From NCBI GenBank assembly GCA_009699205.1, contig WLOP01000001.1, positions 1 through 64,000 of the forward strand: 64,000 nt of DNA, given 5' to 3'. The translations under genes and the position numbers were made by a program. The notes beneath the pieces are model-generated. The model saw nothing but the letters and a program-made list of their open reading frames with translations. It was not told the origin of the DNA and did no database searches. Below, piece after piece: positions 35,103 to 43,693 of this stretch; position 1 is the stretch's first letter; every line of letters starts with the position of its first letter. The DNA is from Actinomycetota bacterium (GTDB lineage: Bacteria; Actinomycetota; Actinomycetes; Nanopelagicales; Nanopelagicaceae).

Positions 35103-38100
35103 TGAAATACTTAGCCTCTGGGTGATGGACGATAATGGCTGAAGTGGATTGTTCTGGGTGGAGTTGGAATTCTTCAGATAGTTCCACGCCGATACGGTCA
35201 GGCTCAAGCAACTGGCATAACTGAACCTGTTGTTCCAGATCAGGACAAGCAGGATAACCAAAGGAATATCTTGAACCTCTATAACCTTGATCCAATATTC
35301 CTTGCAACTCTAAAGAATCCTCTGCTCGTATCTGTAATTCTTCTCGGATACGTGCGTGCCAATGCTCAGCCAACGCTTCAGTGAGAGCAACGGACAATCC
35401 GTGTAGCTCGAGATATTCACGATAAGCGTTAGCTTCAAAAAGCTTCTTTGTGGCTAGGCTCACTGAATTACCCATGGTTACTACATGGAAGGCAACCACG
35501 TCCGTCTTGCCACTGTCTTTCGCAGCGAAAAAATCGGCAATACATAAACGTCGATCACGTCGTTGGCGAGGGAATGTGAAACGCACTCTCTCTTTACCTT
35601 CTTCGGGGCCCTCGTGATGGAGTATGACCAAATCATTTCCTTCGCTATAGCAAGGGAAATATCCATAGACAACTGCAGCGTTGAGCCAACCTTGGGCTAA
35701 AGATTCATTGAGAAGCGCACGTAACCTTGGACGACCTTCTTCTTCAACCATTTTTGCATATTCGCCACGCTCAGATTTCATACCCCATTGACCAACGAAA
35801 AGTGCTCGTTCATCCAGCATCCCAGAATAATCGGAAAGCGGAATGCCTTTAACGATACGGCTTCCCCAGAAAGGTGGGCGCGGGATGGGAATATCTACCG
35901 AAACACTACTTTTCGTTGTGTCTGCAGTTGAAATCTCTGTACCTTGTGGAACTTGCTTCACTCTGCGTTCACGCAGCGGCGGTAGCGAAATTTCTGTATC
36001 GCCTTTCTTGATCGCCATCATGGTGTCCATGAGCGACAGACCTTCGAACGCATCTTTTGCGTAACGCACCGAACCAGGAAAAACTGATGCTAGATCTTGT
36101 TCCACGTAAGTACGTGTAAGTGCCGCACCTCCAAGGATTATTGGCCAACGCTGATCCAAATTTCGATTCGTTAGCTCCTCAAGATTTTCTTTCATAATTA
36201 CTGTAGATTTAACAAGGAGTCCGGACATTCCAATTACATCCGCATTTGATTCCTGAGCAGCGTCGATAATCTGGTTGATGGTTTGCTTGATCCCGATATT
36301 AACGACGTGATATCCGTTATTGGAAAGAATGATGTCAACGAGATTTTTACCTATATCGTGAACATCTCCTCGAACTGTCGCCAAAACCATTGTTCCCCGA
36401 CCACCGGAATCAGCTTTCTCCATGAAAGGTTCCAAGTAGGCGACTGCGGATTTCATTACCTCAGCACTTTGCAGAACAAAGGGAAGTTGCATTTCGCCCT
36501 TGCCGAAGAGTTCTCCGACCGTCTTCATACCTTCAAGTAGATAATCATTGATAATAGTGAGCGCTGGAATACCGGAGTTAAGTGCTACATCTAAATCTTC
36601 AGGCAATCCAACTTTTTCGCCATCAATTATGCGGCGAGGTAGGCGTTTATCGATAGGGAGCGCAGCCAATTCCGCCGCTCTAGAAAGTTTAGTTGAAGTG
36701 ATTTCAACTCCATCAAATAGAGCGAGAAATTCGGTCAAAGGATCATAAGTACATTCATCTCCGTCAAAAACCCGACGGTCGTAAACTAAATCCAGAGCTA
36801 CTTCCCTTTGACGTTCGTCAATACGCGCCATCGGTGTGATTTTCGAGGGGTGGACAATGGCCGAGTCAAGCCCGGCAGCGACCGCTTCATGTAAGAAAAC
36901 TGAGTTTAGAACCACCCGCGCAGCAGGATTTAAACCAAAGGAAATATTACTCACTCCCAAAGTTGTTTGGACTTGCGGGAATTCATTCTTCAATTGTCGT
37001 ATGGCATTGATTGTTTCTATGCCATCTTTTCTAGTTTCTTCCTGTCCAGTAGCAATTGGAAATGTAAGGGTGTCTATGAGAATATCGCCGATATTCATTC
37101 CCCAAGTTTCGGTAAGTTCCGATATCAATCTTCGTGAAACACGCAATTTCCATTCGGCATCGCGAGCTTGACCCACTTCATCAATCGTTAATGCAATAAC
37201 GCTAGCTCCGTGTTCTTTAACCAAAGGCATGATTCGAGAAAATCTAGACTCTGGCCCATCACCATCTTCAAAATTAACAGAGTTGATAACGCTTCGTCCG
37301 CCAAGGTGTTCCAAGCCAGCCTTAATCACCGCCGGTTCCGTGGAATCAAGAACTATCGGCAAAGTAGAAGCGGTTGCAAACCTGCTTGCAAGTTCGGCCA
37401 TATCAGCCACTCCATCTCGGCCTACATAATCCACCGAGAGGTCCAACATGTGAGCGCCGTCGCGAATCTGATCACGGGCAATCTCGACACATGTTTGCCA
37501 ATCCCCCGCCAAAAGCGCATCCCGAAAAGCTCGCGAACCATTAGCGTTAGTTCGCTCGCCTATAGCTAGGTATGTAAGGTCTTGGCGAAAAGGTACGTAT
37601 TGATAAATAGAGGAAGCTCCGCGTTCCAATTCAGTGCTGCGGTGAACGCCTTTTAGTTCACCAATCGCTTTCACGACAGCTTCAAGATGCTCTGGAGTTG
37701 TACCGCAGCAACCACCTACGAGATTAACTCCGTAATCGCGAACAAACCCAGCTAAAGCTTTTCCTAAATCTTCTGGCGACAAAGGATATTGCGCCCCGTT
37801 GGCTCCAAGAATTGGTAAACCGGCATTGGGCATGACCGAAATCCCTGCATGTGCGGATTTACTCAGATAACGTAAATGTTCGGACATCTCTGTTGGACCT
37901 GTGGCGCAATTGAGTCCAATTAAATCAATGCCTAGAGGCTCGAGTGCGTTGAGAGCGGCACCAATTTCAGAACCAAGCAACATCGTTCCTGTGGTTTCAA
38001 CAGTAACTTGCGCGATTATCACTACATCTCTGCCAGATTGCTCTACCGCCAATCGTGCGCCGTTGATGGCAGCTTTGGCCTGCAGCAGATCTTGAGTTGT

Positions 38101-38583
38101 TTCGATAAGTAAAGCGTCAACGCCGCCGTCGACCAAACCTTTGCTGCATTGTGCGTAAGCATCGCGCAGTTTTGTATAGGTGGTGTGTCCCAGACTAGGG
38201 AGTTTGGTCCCCGGTCCGATTGAACCTAATACATAGCGCGGTTTTTCATCTGTCGAATATTTATCCGCACTTATACGCGCAAGTTGGGCACCAGCGAACG
38301 CTAATTCGTAAATACGATCTTCAATTCCGTATTCGGCAAGGTTCGCCCAATTCGCGCCAAAAGTATTTGTTTCGATTGCATCGACGCCAACAGCTAGATA
38401 ACGCTCATGAACGGATGCAACCAATTCTGGTCGGGTGACATTGAGAATCTCGTTACAGCCTTCGTGCCCTTGAAAATCCTCAAGCGTTGGGTTTGCGGCC
38501 TGTAGCATGGTCCCCATTGCGCCATCAGCAATTACGGTCCGTGCAGAGAGCGCTTGGCGTAGGGTCAATTTGGGGCTCGTCAC
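35092..38583 (-). CDS. metH: Cobalamin-dependent methionine synthase
   Basis: 1163 residues from GTG 38583. Four modules: homocysteine domain (ADGAMGTMLQA, zinc ligands in GLNCATG and GGCCGTTPEH), pterin domain (YLAIGERTNANGSRAF), cobalamin domain (GDVHDIGKNLVDIILSNNGY with the axial His) and SAM reactivation domain (YRGSRYSFGYPACPD). It methylates homocysteine using 5-methyltetrahydrofolate. An in-frame ATG at 38622 would overlap the divergent PAC2 gene and is less likely. No B12 riboswitch was seen. The cell needs cobalamin; no synthesis genes are here. Confidence 0.96.
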   Translation of the reverse strand: MTSPKLTLRQALSARTVIADGAMGTMLQAANPTLEDFQGHEGCNEILNVTRPELVASVHERYLAVGVDAIETNTFGANWANLAEYGIEDRIYELAFAGAQLARISADKYSTDEKPRYVLGSIGPGTKLPSLGHTTYTKLRDAYAQCSKGLVDGGVDALLIETTQDLLQAKAAINGARLAVEQSGRDVVIIAQVTVETTGTMLLGSEIGAALNALEPLGIDLIGLNCATGPTEMSEHLRYLSKSAHAGISVMPNAGLPILGANGAQYPLSPEDLGKALAGFVRDYGVNLVGGCCGTTPEHLEAVVKAIGELKGVHRSTELERGASSIYQYVPFRQDLTYLAIGERTNANGSRAFRDALLAGDWQTCVEIARDQIRDGAHMLDLSVDYVGRDGVADMAELASRFATASTLPIVLDSTEPAVIKAGLEHLGGRSVINSVNFEDGDGPESRFSRIMPLVKEHGASVIALTIDEVGQARDAEWKLRVSRRLISELTETWGMNIGDILIDTLTFPIATGQEETRKDGIETINAIRQLKNEFPQVQTTLGVSNISFGLNPAARVVLNSVFLHEAVAAGLDSAIVHPSKITPMARIDERQREVALDLVYDRRVFDGDECTYDPLTEFLALFDGVEITSTKLSRAAELAALPIDKRLPRRIIDGEKVGLPEDLDVALNSGIPALTIINDYLLEGMKTVGELFGKGEMQLPFVLQSAEVMKSAVAYLEPFMEKADSGGRGTMVLATVRGDVHDIGKNLVDIILSNNGYHVVNIGIKQTINQIIDAAQESNADVIGMSGLLVKSTVIMKENLEELTNRNLDQRWPIILGGAALTRTYVEQDLASVFPGSVRYAKDAFEGLSLMDTMMAIKKGDTEISLPPLRERRVKQVPQGTEISTADTTKSSVSVDIPIPRPPFWGSRIVKGIPLSDYSGMLDERALFVGQWGMKSERGEYAKMVEEEGRPRLRALLNESLAQGWLNAAVVYGYFPCYSEGNDLVILHHEGPEEGKERVRFTFPRQRRDRRLCIADFFAAKDSGKTDVVAFHVVTMGNSVSLATKKLFEANAYREYLELHGLSVALTEALAEHWHARIREELQIRAEDSLELQGILDQGYRGSRYSFGYPACPDLEQQVQLCQLLEPDRIGVELSEEFQLHPEQSTSAIIVHHPEAKYFNAN

Positions 38584-38596
38584 TTGGGCGAGGTTA
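38584..38596 (-). promoter_or_regulatory. -10 element, near-leaderless start of metH
   Basis: On the minus strand TAACCT (38596-38591) ends 7 nt before GTG 38583. The 28 bp between metH and the divergent PAC2 gene leaves no room for a normal leader. The same bases contain TTACCGTAA, which is nearly symmetrical, so a shared two-way promoter is possible. Confidence 0.5.
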
Positions 38597-38611
38597 CCGT
38601 AAGGTGGAGCG

Positions 38612-39454
38612 ATGGAGATCATTGAAATCCCCGCGTTGAGAAATCCAGTCATGATTGCCGCTTTTGGCGGATGGAATGACGCGGGTGAAGCGGCGACTCA
38701 GGCTCTGGAGCATCTCATCTCTTTATGGCCAACGATACTTATAGGCCAAATCGATCCAGAAGATTATTACGATTTTCAAGTTAATCGCCCCTTAGTATCG
38801 ATGGATCAAAATAACGTGCGAACAATCACATGGCCTTCAACGGACGTTTTGGCGCTGCAAACTCCACAATTCCCTTTCGATTTAGTTATCGTGCGCGGCC
38901 TTGAACCTTCGATGAGATGGAAAGATTTCGCAACATCCATCATGGATTTAGCGGACGATCTTGATATCACGATGCTCATCACCATTGGCTCTTTGCTTGC
39001 CGATACTCCACATTCACGACCAATTTCAATCTCTAGGAATGCAGGTACTCCCGAAATATCTCGGAGGCTTAACCTTGAAATGAGCAGTTATGAAGGTTCA
39101 ACCGGAATCTTAGGGATTTTGCAGGATCTCGCTATTCGTAGAGGTATCGATGCAATCTCACTATGGGCATCTATTCCACATTACGCATCTGCCTCGCCAT
39201 CGCCTAAAGCAATCTTGGCAATGATCAACACATTGGAAGATATTTTGGAAATTCCGCTCCCAATTGGCGATCTGCTCAATCAGTCACGAGATTGGGAAGA
39301 AAGCGTCAATGAACTCGCAGAAGAAGATAGTGAAGTGGGAGATTACGTTCGCCAACTAGAAGCCTCAAAGGATGCTGAAGGCCTTCCCGAAGCTACAGGT
39401 GATTCGATCGCTAAAGAATTTGAGAGATATTTTCGACGCGGAACGACAGAGTAA
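38612..39454 (+). CDS. PAC2-family protein
   Basis: 280 residues. PAC2 fold blocks are VMIAAFGGWNDAGEAATQAL, YYDFQVNRPLVSM and WASIPHYASASPSPKA. The family is named after a eukaryotic proteasome assembly chaperone and is common in actinobacteria, close to metH and mshC (Rv2125). AAGGTGGAG precedes ATG 38612. Its bacterial role is unknown; its presence in a region that has lost the proteasome genes argues against a proteasome-only job. Confidence 0.88.
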   Translation: MEIIEIPALRNPVMIAAFGGWNDAGEAATQALEHLISLWPTILIGQIDPEDYYDFQVNRPLVSMDQNNVRTITWPSTDVLALQTPQFPFDLVIVRGLEPSMRWKDFATSIMDLADDLDITMLITIGSLLADTPHSRPISISRNAGTPEISRRLNLEMSSYEGSTGILGILQDLAIRRGIDAISLWASIPHYASASPSPKAILAMINTLEDILEIPLPIGDLLNQSRDWEESVNELAEEDSEVGDYVRQLEASKDAEGLPEATGDSIAKEFERYFRRGTTE

Positions 39455-39465
39455 TTCGTAGATAT

Positions 39466-40707
39466 TTAAAAAGAAATCCCGAGCAAAGTATCCAAAGCTC
39501 GTGAAAGCTCTCCGGGTGACCCGCCAATTCCGCCGGTTTCGCTCTGATCACACCATCTTTTAAGGGCTGCAAAAACAGCAGGCGTATCTAAATCGTTAGA
39601 CAGATGTGCGATTATTTCTTCAATAATCAAATCAGTTGGTGGCACTTCAGGGCGGGACAAGAGCAAACGTAAACGACCAATCAGGTCTTGTGCTTGTGCC
39701 AGTGCGTCGTCATTCCACATGTAATCTTGTGAATATCGTCGATTGATGAGTGCCACTTTGATAGCCATCGGGTCTATACCCTCGAGAATCATTGTGGAGA
39801 GAAAAAGAAGGTTTCCTAAACTTTTGCTCATTTTTTCGCCATGCAAACCAATCATCCCGGCATGCATGTAATTTCTCGAATATGGTTTCTTCCCAAGTGC
39901 AAACGCTTGTGATGCGCCAATATCATGATGAGGGAAGATCAAATCGTTTCCGCCTCCTTGAATATCGATCAGAAAACTTTCCTTAGGATCGGGATGTAGA
40001 TATTCAAGCGCTATCGCGCAACATTCAATATGCCATCCGGGCCTTCCCTCGCCAAAAGGTGATGACCACGATGGTTCCCCGGGACGTTTAGCCATCCACA
40101 CCAACGCATCAAGTGGGTCTTGTTTACCTGGCCGAAGTGGATCTCCCCCGCGTTGGGCAGAAATTGTGAGCATATCTTCGCGCGATAAGTGAGATCGTGA
40201 TCCGAAGGCTGGATCACTTTCTGTGGCGAAATACTTATCCCCTTCTAGATCGTAAACAACCCCTGATTTCATCATCGATTCAACTGCAGAAATCACAAGC
40301 GGAATGGATTCAACAGCACCTATATAACTATCGGGAGGTATCACACGCAAAGCTGTCATGTCGCCACGGAAAAGTTCTATCTGCGAATGCGCAAGATCTT
40401 CCCAATCAACGCCATCTCTTTTTGCTCGTTCCAATAATGGATCATCAATATCTGTAACGTTCTCTACAAAAATTACGGATTTTCCCATTGCTCGCAGATA
40501 GCGATTAACGAGATCGAAAGTCAAATAAGTTGCAGCATGACCTAAATGGGTCGCATCATAAGGTGTGATACCGCATACATAGATCCGGTAAGTATCTTTA
40601 ACCGGCAATTCAGAAAGCTTCTTCGTCGCAGAATCAAAAATCGAGAGCGGAGGAAAAAAGAACTTTTGATCGATAGGCGGAATTGCAATATCAGGCCACG
40701 AGTTCAT
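39466..40707 (-). CDS. mshC: Mycothiol cysteine ligase MshC
   Basis: 413 residues. It joins cysteine to GlcN-Ins in mycothiol synthesis. The class I tRNA-synthetase fold carries YVCGITPYDATHLGHA (the TPYDATHLG form is typical of MshC; CysS has a different HIGH context), GRPGWHIECCAIA, IFPHHDIGAS and EKMSKSLGN. The anticodon-binding part of CysS is absent, matching the shorter length. PAC2, SCO1664-like, DUF3090 and phosphatase neighbours are the standard actinobacterial set. Confidence 0.94.
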   Translation of the reverse strand: MNSWPDIAIPPIDQKFFFPPLSIFDSATKKLSELPVKDTYRIYVCGITPYDATHLGHAATYLTFDLVNRYLRAMGKSVIFVENVTDIDDPLLERAKRDGVDWEDLAHSQIELFRGDMTALRVIPPDSYIGAVESIPLVISAVESMMKSGVVYDLEGDKYFATESDPAFGSRSHLSREDMLTISAQRGGDPLRPGKQDPLDALVWMAKRPGEPSWSSPFGEGRPGWHIECCAIALEYLHPDPKESFLIDIQGGGNDLIFPHHDIGASQAFALGKKPYSRNYMHAGMIGLHGEKMSKSLGNLLFLSTMILEGIDPMAIKVALINRRYSQDYMWNDDALAQAQDLIGRLRLLLSRPEVPPTDLIIEEIIAHLSNDLDTPAVFAALKRWCDQSETGGIGGSPGELSRALDTLLGISF

Positions 40708-40719
40708 TTGCTTATCCTA
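40708..40719 (-). promoter_or_regulatory. Possible -10 element before mshC
   Basis: TAGGAT (minus strand 40719-40714) ends exactly 6 nt before ATG 40707, inside the 24-bp gap after the upstream gene. AGGATAAG could alternatively act as a weak ribosome site, so an internal leaderless promoter is only a possibility. Confidence 0.35.
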
Positions 40720-40731
40720 AAGCCAAAGAGA

Positions 40732-41451
40732 TTAAAACGCTGGCCAAGGCACTGAAGGCCAATCCTGAGAAGGTAGCGGAAAAGATTTATCGGACAATAA
40801 ACGTTCCACTCGCTTATGTAAGGCAGATATCTCCTCTTGAGTGAGCAAATTTGCTAAATCCTCCCCTAATGGCCCTTTTAAGGATGTGTGGAGGTTTTGT
40901 AGTGTGTGGATTTCTTCGGGCGATAGATCTTCACCGGCCCACTGCCATAGCACCGTACGCAATTTATCTTCTCTATGAAAAGTTACTCCATGATCACAAC
41001 CAAAAAGATGACCATCTTCAGTTGGGAGCAGATGCCCAATCTTGCGATCAGTGTTATTGATTATTGCGTCAAAGAGCGCCATTTTACGCAATTGCGGATC
41101 ATCGGTTTCAAAAAATGCAACTAAATCTATAGTTTCATCAATATCAATCCACGACTGCACCATTCCATCCCCAAATGGACCATCCCGGAGAATTGTGAGG
41201 GGAACCAGATGAAACCCCGCGCTTTCACTCACTAAGTATGAAGCGTATTCGCGGTTGGCTAATGTCCCTTCGGCAAAATCCCATAATGGCCGTTCACCGG
41301 CAATCGGTTTATAAATAACTGCAAGGCTTTCCCCGCCATACTCGATAGTCCCAAAGAGAGTGGCATTTGATGCATCCACAAGTCTGCCGGAAACTTTTAG
41401 TACACCATTTTCTAAAAGCGTTTTCTTTGACAATTTATCGCCTGTATCCAT
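40732..41451 (-). CDS. SCO1664-family protein (PI3/PI4-kinase-like fold)
   Basis: 239 residues from ATG 41451, with GAGGGA just upstream and 17 bp overlap with the DUF3090 gene; ATG 41475 is an alternative. Visible features recall a kinase-like fold: YGGESLAVIYKPIAGERPLW (possible nucleotide lysine), ALFDAIINNTDRKIGHLL and LFGCDHGVTFH (possible catalytic and metal Asp). The family is known only by conserved context with mshC and DUF3090. Activity unproven. Confidence 0.85.
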   Translation of the reverse strand: MDTGDKLSKKTLLENGVLKVSGRLVDASNATLFGTIEYGGESLAVIYKPIAGERPLWDFAEGTLANREYASYLVSESAGFHLVPLTILRDGPFGDGMVQSWIDIDETIDLVAFFETDDPQLRKMALFDAIINNTDRKIGHLLPTEDGHLFGCDHGVTFHREDKLRTVLWQWAGEDLSPEEIHTLQNLHTSLKGPLGEDLANLLTQEEISALHKRVERLLSDKSFPLPSQDWPSVPWPAF

Positions 41452-41983
41452 TTTCCCTCGGACATAGATGTCCATTGGGATCTAAAGGTAGTGAACAGAA
41501 AGGACAGGGGGGTCTACCGGCTGAAATAAGAAGTTCTGAACGAGTAGCAAACGCAGCTGCCATCTGTACCGACATATTGACCCGCAGAATATCCGGAGCA
41601 TCTTCGTCTTCCTCGTCGGAAATCTCTTCACCCATCTCTCCATCGGAGGTGAGGGCTTGTAAAGTCAACGAAATTATTCCTCGATCTTCAAGCCACGTCA
41701 GTGCGATGAGCCCTACTCGAAACTCTTCCAATATTGGCAGTGACAAAGTTGTATCGTGCGATTCATCCCCCACGCGCTCCCCAGAAATATGGTTCTTCTT
41801 GAGAGCTCGAAGAAGATATGCGAGCCTTTCGGTGATCGCTGAAAGTTGTGATTTTTCAAGTATGACCGAAACAATTCTCGGCCCTTGAACAGCTTGTAAA
41901 AAGAAGGTCCTACTACCAGGTTCACCTAATGTACCTGCGCTAAATCGATCTGGAGGATCAAATAGGTGGATCGTGCGCGACAT
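41435..41983 (-). CDS. DUF3090 family protein
   Basis: 182 residues. The start IHLFDPPDRFSAGTLGEPGS is typical of DUF3090, an actinobacterial family of unknown function. The C-terminus has CPFCSLPLDPNGHLC, probably a small zinc site. It starts directly after the stop of the phosphatase gene and overlaps the SCO1664-like gene, so the three are translated together. A shared function with its partners is likely but undefined. Confidence 0.88.
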   Translation of the reverse strand: MSRTIHLFDPPDRFSAGTLGEPGSRTFFLQAVQGPRIVSVILEKSQLSAITERLAYLLRALKKNHISGERVGDESHDTTLSLPILEEFRVGLIALTWLEDRGIISLTLQALTSDGEMGEEISDEEDEDAPDILRVNMSVQMAAAFATRSELLISAGRPPCPFCSLPLDPNGHLCPRENGYRR

Positions 41984-42670
41984 TTAGCGAACCTTCTTCT
42001 TCGCCAAACCTGCGCCACCACCAAGGAGAGTGGCTTTATTCTGTTTGGTTGCGAGTAAATCTCTTACTAAACCACGAGAATCATTAGCCAATAATAAACG
42101 TGCCTTGCTTTCGCCGAAGTCGATAACGGAAATCGAAGCAGGATCAACCACGAAACGTTGAAACTCATCGCCGTGCATACCTAAAGCGCTAGTGATGATC
42201 GCTTTAATTACATCTCCGTGCGAAACAAGAAGGACAGGACCTTTTCCTGGAAGATCAATAGCTCGATGAACTACTGACATAGCTCGTTGCGTCATGCCTG
42301 CAATAGCTTCGCCTTCAGGAAAAACCACACGAGAAGGATTATTTTGAACATCTTTCCAGAGCCGCTCTTTGTAGAGAGCTGTAAGTTTGCGTCCGCTCCA
42401 TGATCCGTAATCAACTTCAGATAAATTCTTATCCAGGGTCGGGGCTATTCCTCCCCCATATTTAGAAACCCATGGTGCAATACTTTCTTGGCAACGTTCT
42501 AAGGGGCTGGTGAGAATTGCTCTCACCTTTATATCTCCTAGGCGTTCGGCTAAATTCTTGCTCTGCTCTATGCCTATCTCACTTAAATGAACTCCTGGGA
42601 GGCGTCCAGAAAGCACTCCAGCGTTATTGGCAGTGGAATGGGCATGTCGGATCAGAACTACAACCGTCAT
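41984..42670 (-). CDS. Histidine phosphatase (phosphoglycerate mutase-like, MSMEG_4193 family)
   Basis: 228 residues. The phosphohistidine motif is VVLIRHAHSTANNAGVLSG, with SPLERCQES, VDYGSWSGRKLT and the second His in VLLVSHGDVIKA. GGAGGG lies 7 nt before the ATG. This subgroup lies next to DUF3090 and mshC in many actinobacteria. It is expected to be a phosphatase rather than a true mutase; the substrate is unknown. Confidence 0.9.
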   Translation of the reverse strand: MTVVVLIRHAHSTANNAGVLSGRLPGVHLSEIGIEQSKNLAERLGDIKVRAILTSPLERCQESIAPWVSKYGGGIAPTLDKNLSEVDYGSWSGRKLTALYKERLWKDVQNNPSRVVFPEGEAIAGMTQRAMSVVHRAIDLPGKGPVLLVSHGDVIKAIITSALGMHGDEFQRFVVDPASISVIDFGESKARLLLANDSRGLVRDLLATKQNKATLLGGGAGLAKKKVR

Positions 42671-42736
42671 CTCGCGCCCTCCATATTTCGCAGTAAGGCA
42701 CTTAGGTTATCGCAGGTATTGAGGAACGACTCTTGC

Positions 42737-42748
42737 TAGGGTCTGGTT
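42737..42748 (+). promoter_or_regulatory. -10 element, leaderless start of aldo/keto reductase gene
   Basis: TAGGGT at 42737-42742 ends exactly 6 nt before ATG 42749; no ribosome site at proper distance. Confidence 0.5.
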
Positions 42749-43693
42749 ATGGAATTAAGACGAGCTGGCTCGAGTGGGCTTACTCTCTCACGCCTTGGAT
42801 TAGGCACTCTTACTTGGGGTCGCGATACAGACGAGCATGAAGCCGCCGACCAATGTCGGGCTTTTCTTGATGCAGGTGGAAATTTTATCGATACCGCGGC
42901 GATGTATGGAGATGGCGACAGTGAACGAACTATCGGTGGATTGATCGGAACGCTATTCAAACGCGAAGATGTGGTGATAGCAACAAAAGCGGGACTCTTA
43001 ACTACTACTGGTGCGCGAGTTATTGATACATCCAGAAGATCAATCATCGCTGAATTGGATCGCTCTTTGGCTCGATTAGGAACCGATTACGTTGACCTCT
43101 GGCAAATTCACACTTGGGATGTAAACAATCCTCTAGATGACACCCTTTCGGCGTTGGACTACGCCTACCAATCTGGGAAAGCTCGCTATGTAGGTGTATC
43201 GAATTTTTCGGGCTGGCAAAGCGCTAGGGCAATTACTCGTCAAGAATCACATCCTGGAAAAGCACCAATTGCCACTCTTCAAAATGAATATTCGCTGCTC
43301 AATCGGAAAATTGAAAACGAAGTGATCCCATGTGCAGATTCGCTCAACGTTGGTCTGCTCGCATGGTCGCCTTTAGGCCGCGGGATATTAACTGGCAAGT
43401 ATCGCAACGGAACTCCCAGTGATTCGCGCGCTGCGAGTCCGCATTTCGCGGGATTTGTAGAAAAATATCTCAACCCAAGAAGTGCGCGCATTGTTGAGGC
43501 AGTAGCAGTTGCTGCGGAAGGTTTGGGGTATTCACCCCTTGAAGTTGCTTTAGCTTGGGTTCGAGATGCGCCTTTCGTTACTAGCGCAATCGTTGGTGCG
43601 CGTACGGGAGCGCAACTTCGGGGAATCTTGGCCTCAGAGGAAATATCACTTCCGCCAATTGTGCGAGATGTTTTGGATGAAATATCTGCTTAG
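42749..43693 (+). CDS. Aldo/keto reductase
   Basis: 314 residues, NADPH-dependent oxidoreductase of the AKR superfamily. The catalytic set is visible: Asp and Tyr in FIDTAAMYGDGDSERTIGG, Lys in DVVIATKAGLL and His in LWQIHTWD; NADPH-binding residues lie in TSAIVGARTGAQL. The physiological substrate cannot be told. Its stop overlaps the convergent peptidase gene by 4 bp. Confidence 0.92.
   Translation: MELRRAGSSGLTLSRLGLGTLTWGRDTDEHEAADQCRAFLDAGGNFIDTAAMYGDGDSERTIGGLIGTLFKREDVVIATKAGLLTTTGARVIDTSRRSIIAELDRSLARLGTDYVDLWQIHTWDVNNPLDDTLSALDYAYQSGKARYVGVSNFSGWQSARAITRQESHPGKAPIATLQNEYSLLNRKIENEVIPCADSLNVGLLAWSPLGRGILTGKYRNGTPSDSRAASPHFAGFVEKYLNPRSARIVEAVAVAAEGLGYSPLEVALAWVRDAPFVTSAIVGARTGAQLRGILASEEISLPPIVRDVLDEISA

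Noticed and set aside
38584-38611. Cobalamin or SAM riboswitch for metH or metK
   Set aside because: Only 28 bp precede metH and metK overlaps coaBC; no room or conserved elements for a riboswitch.
39466-40707. Annotation as cysteinyl-tRNA synthetase
   Set aside because: The TPYDATHLG signature, short C-terminus and neighbouring genes fit MshC rather than CysS.
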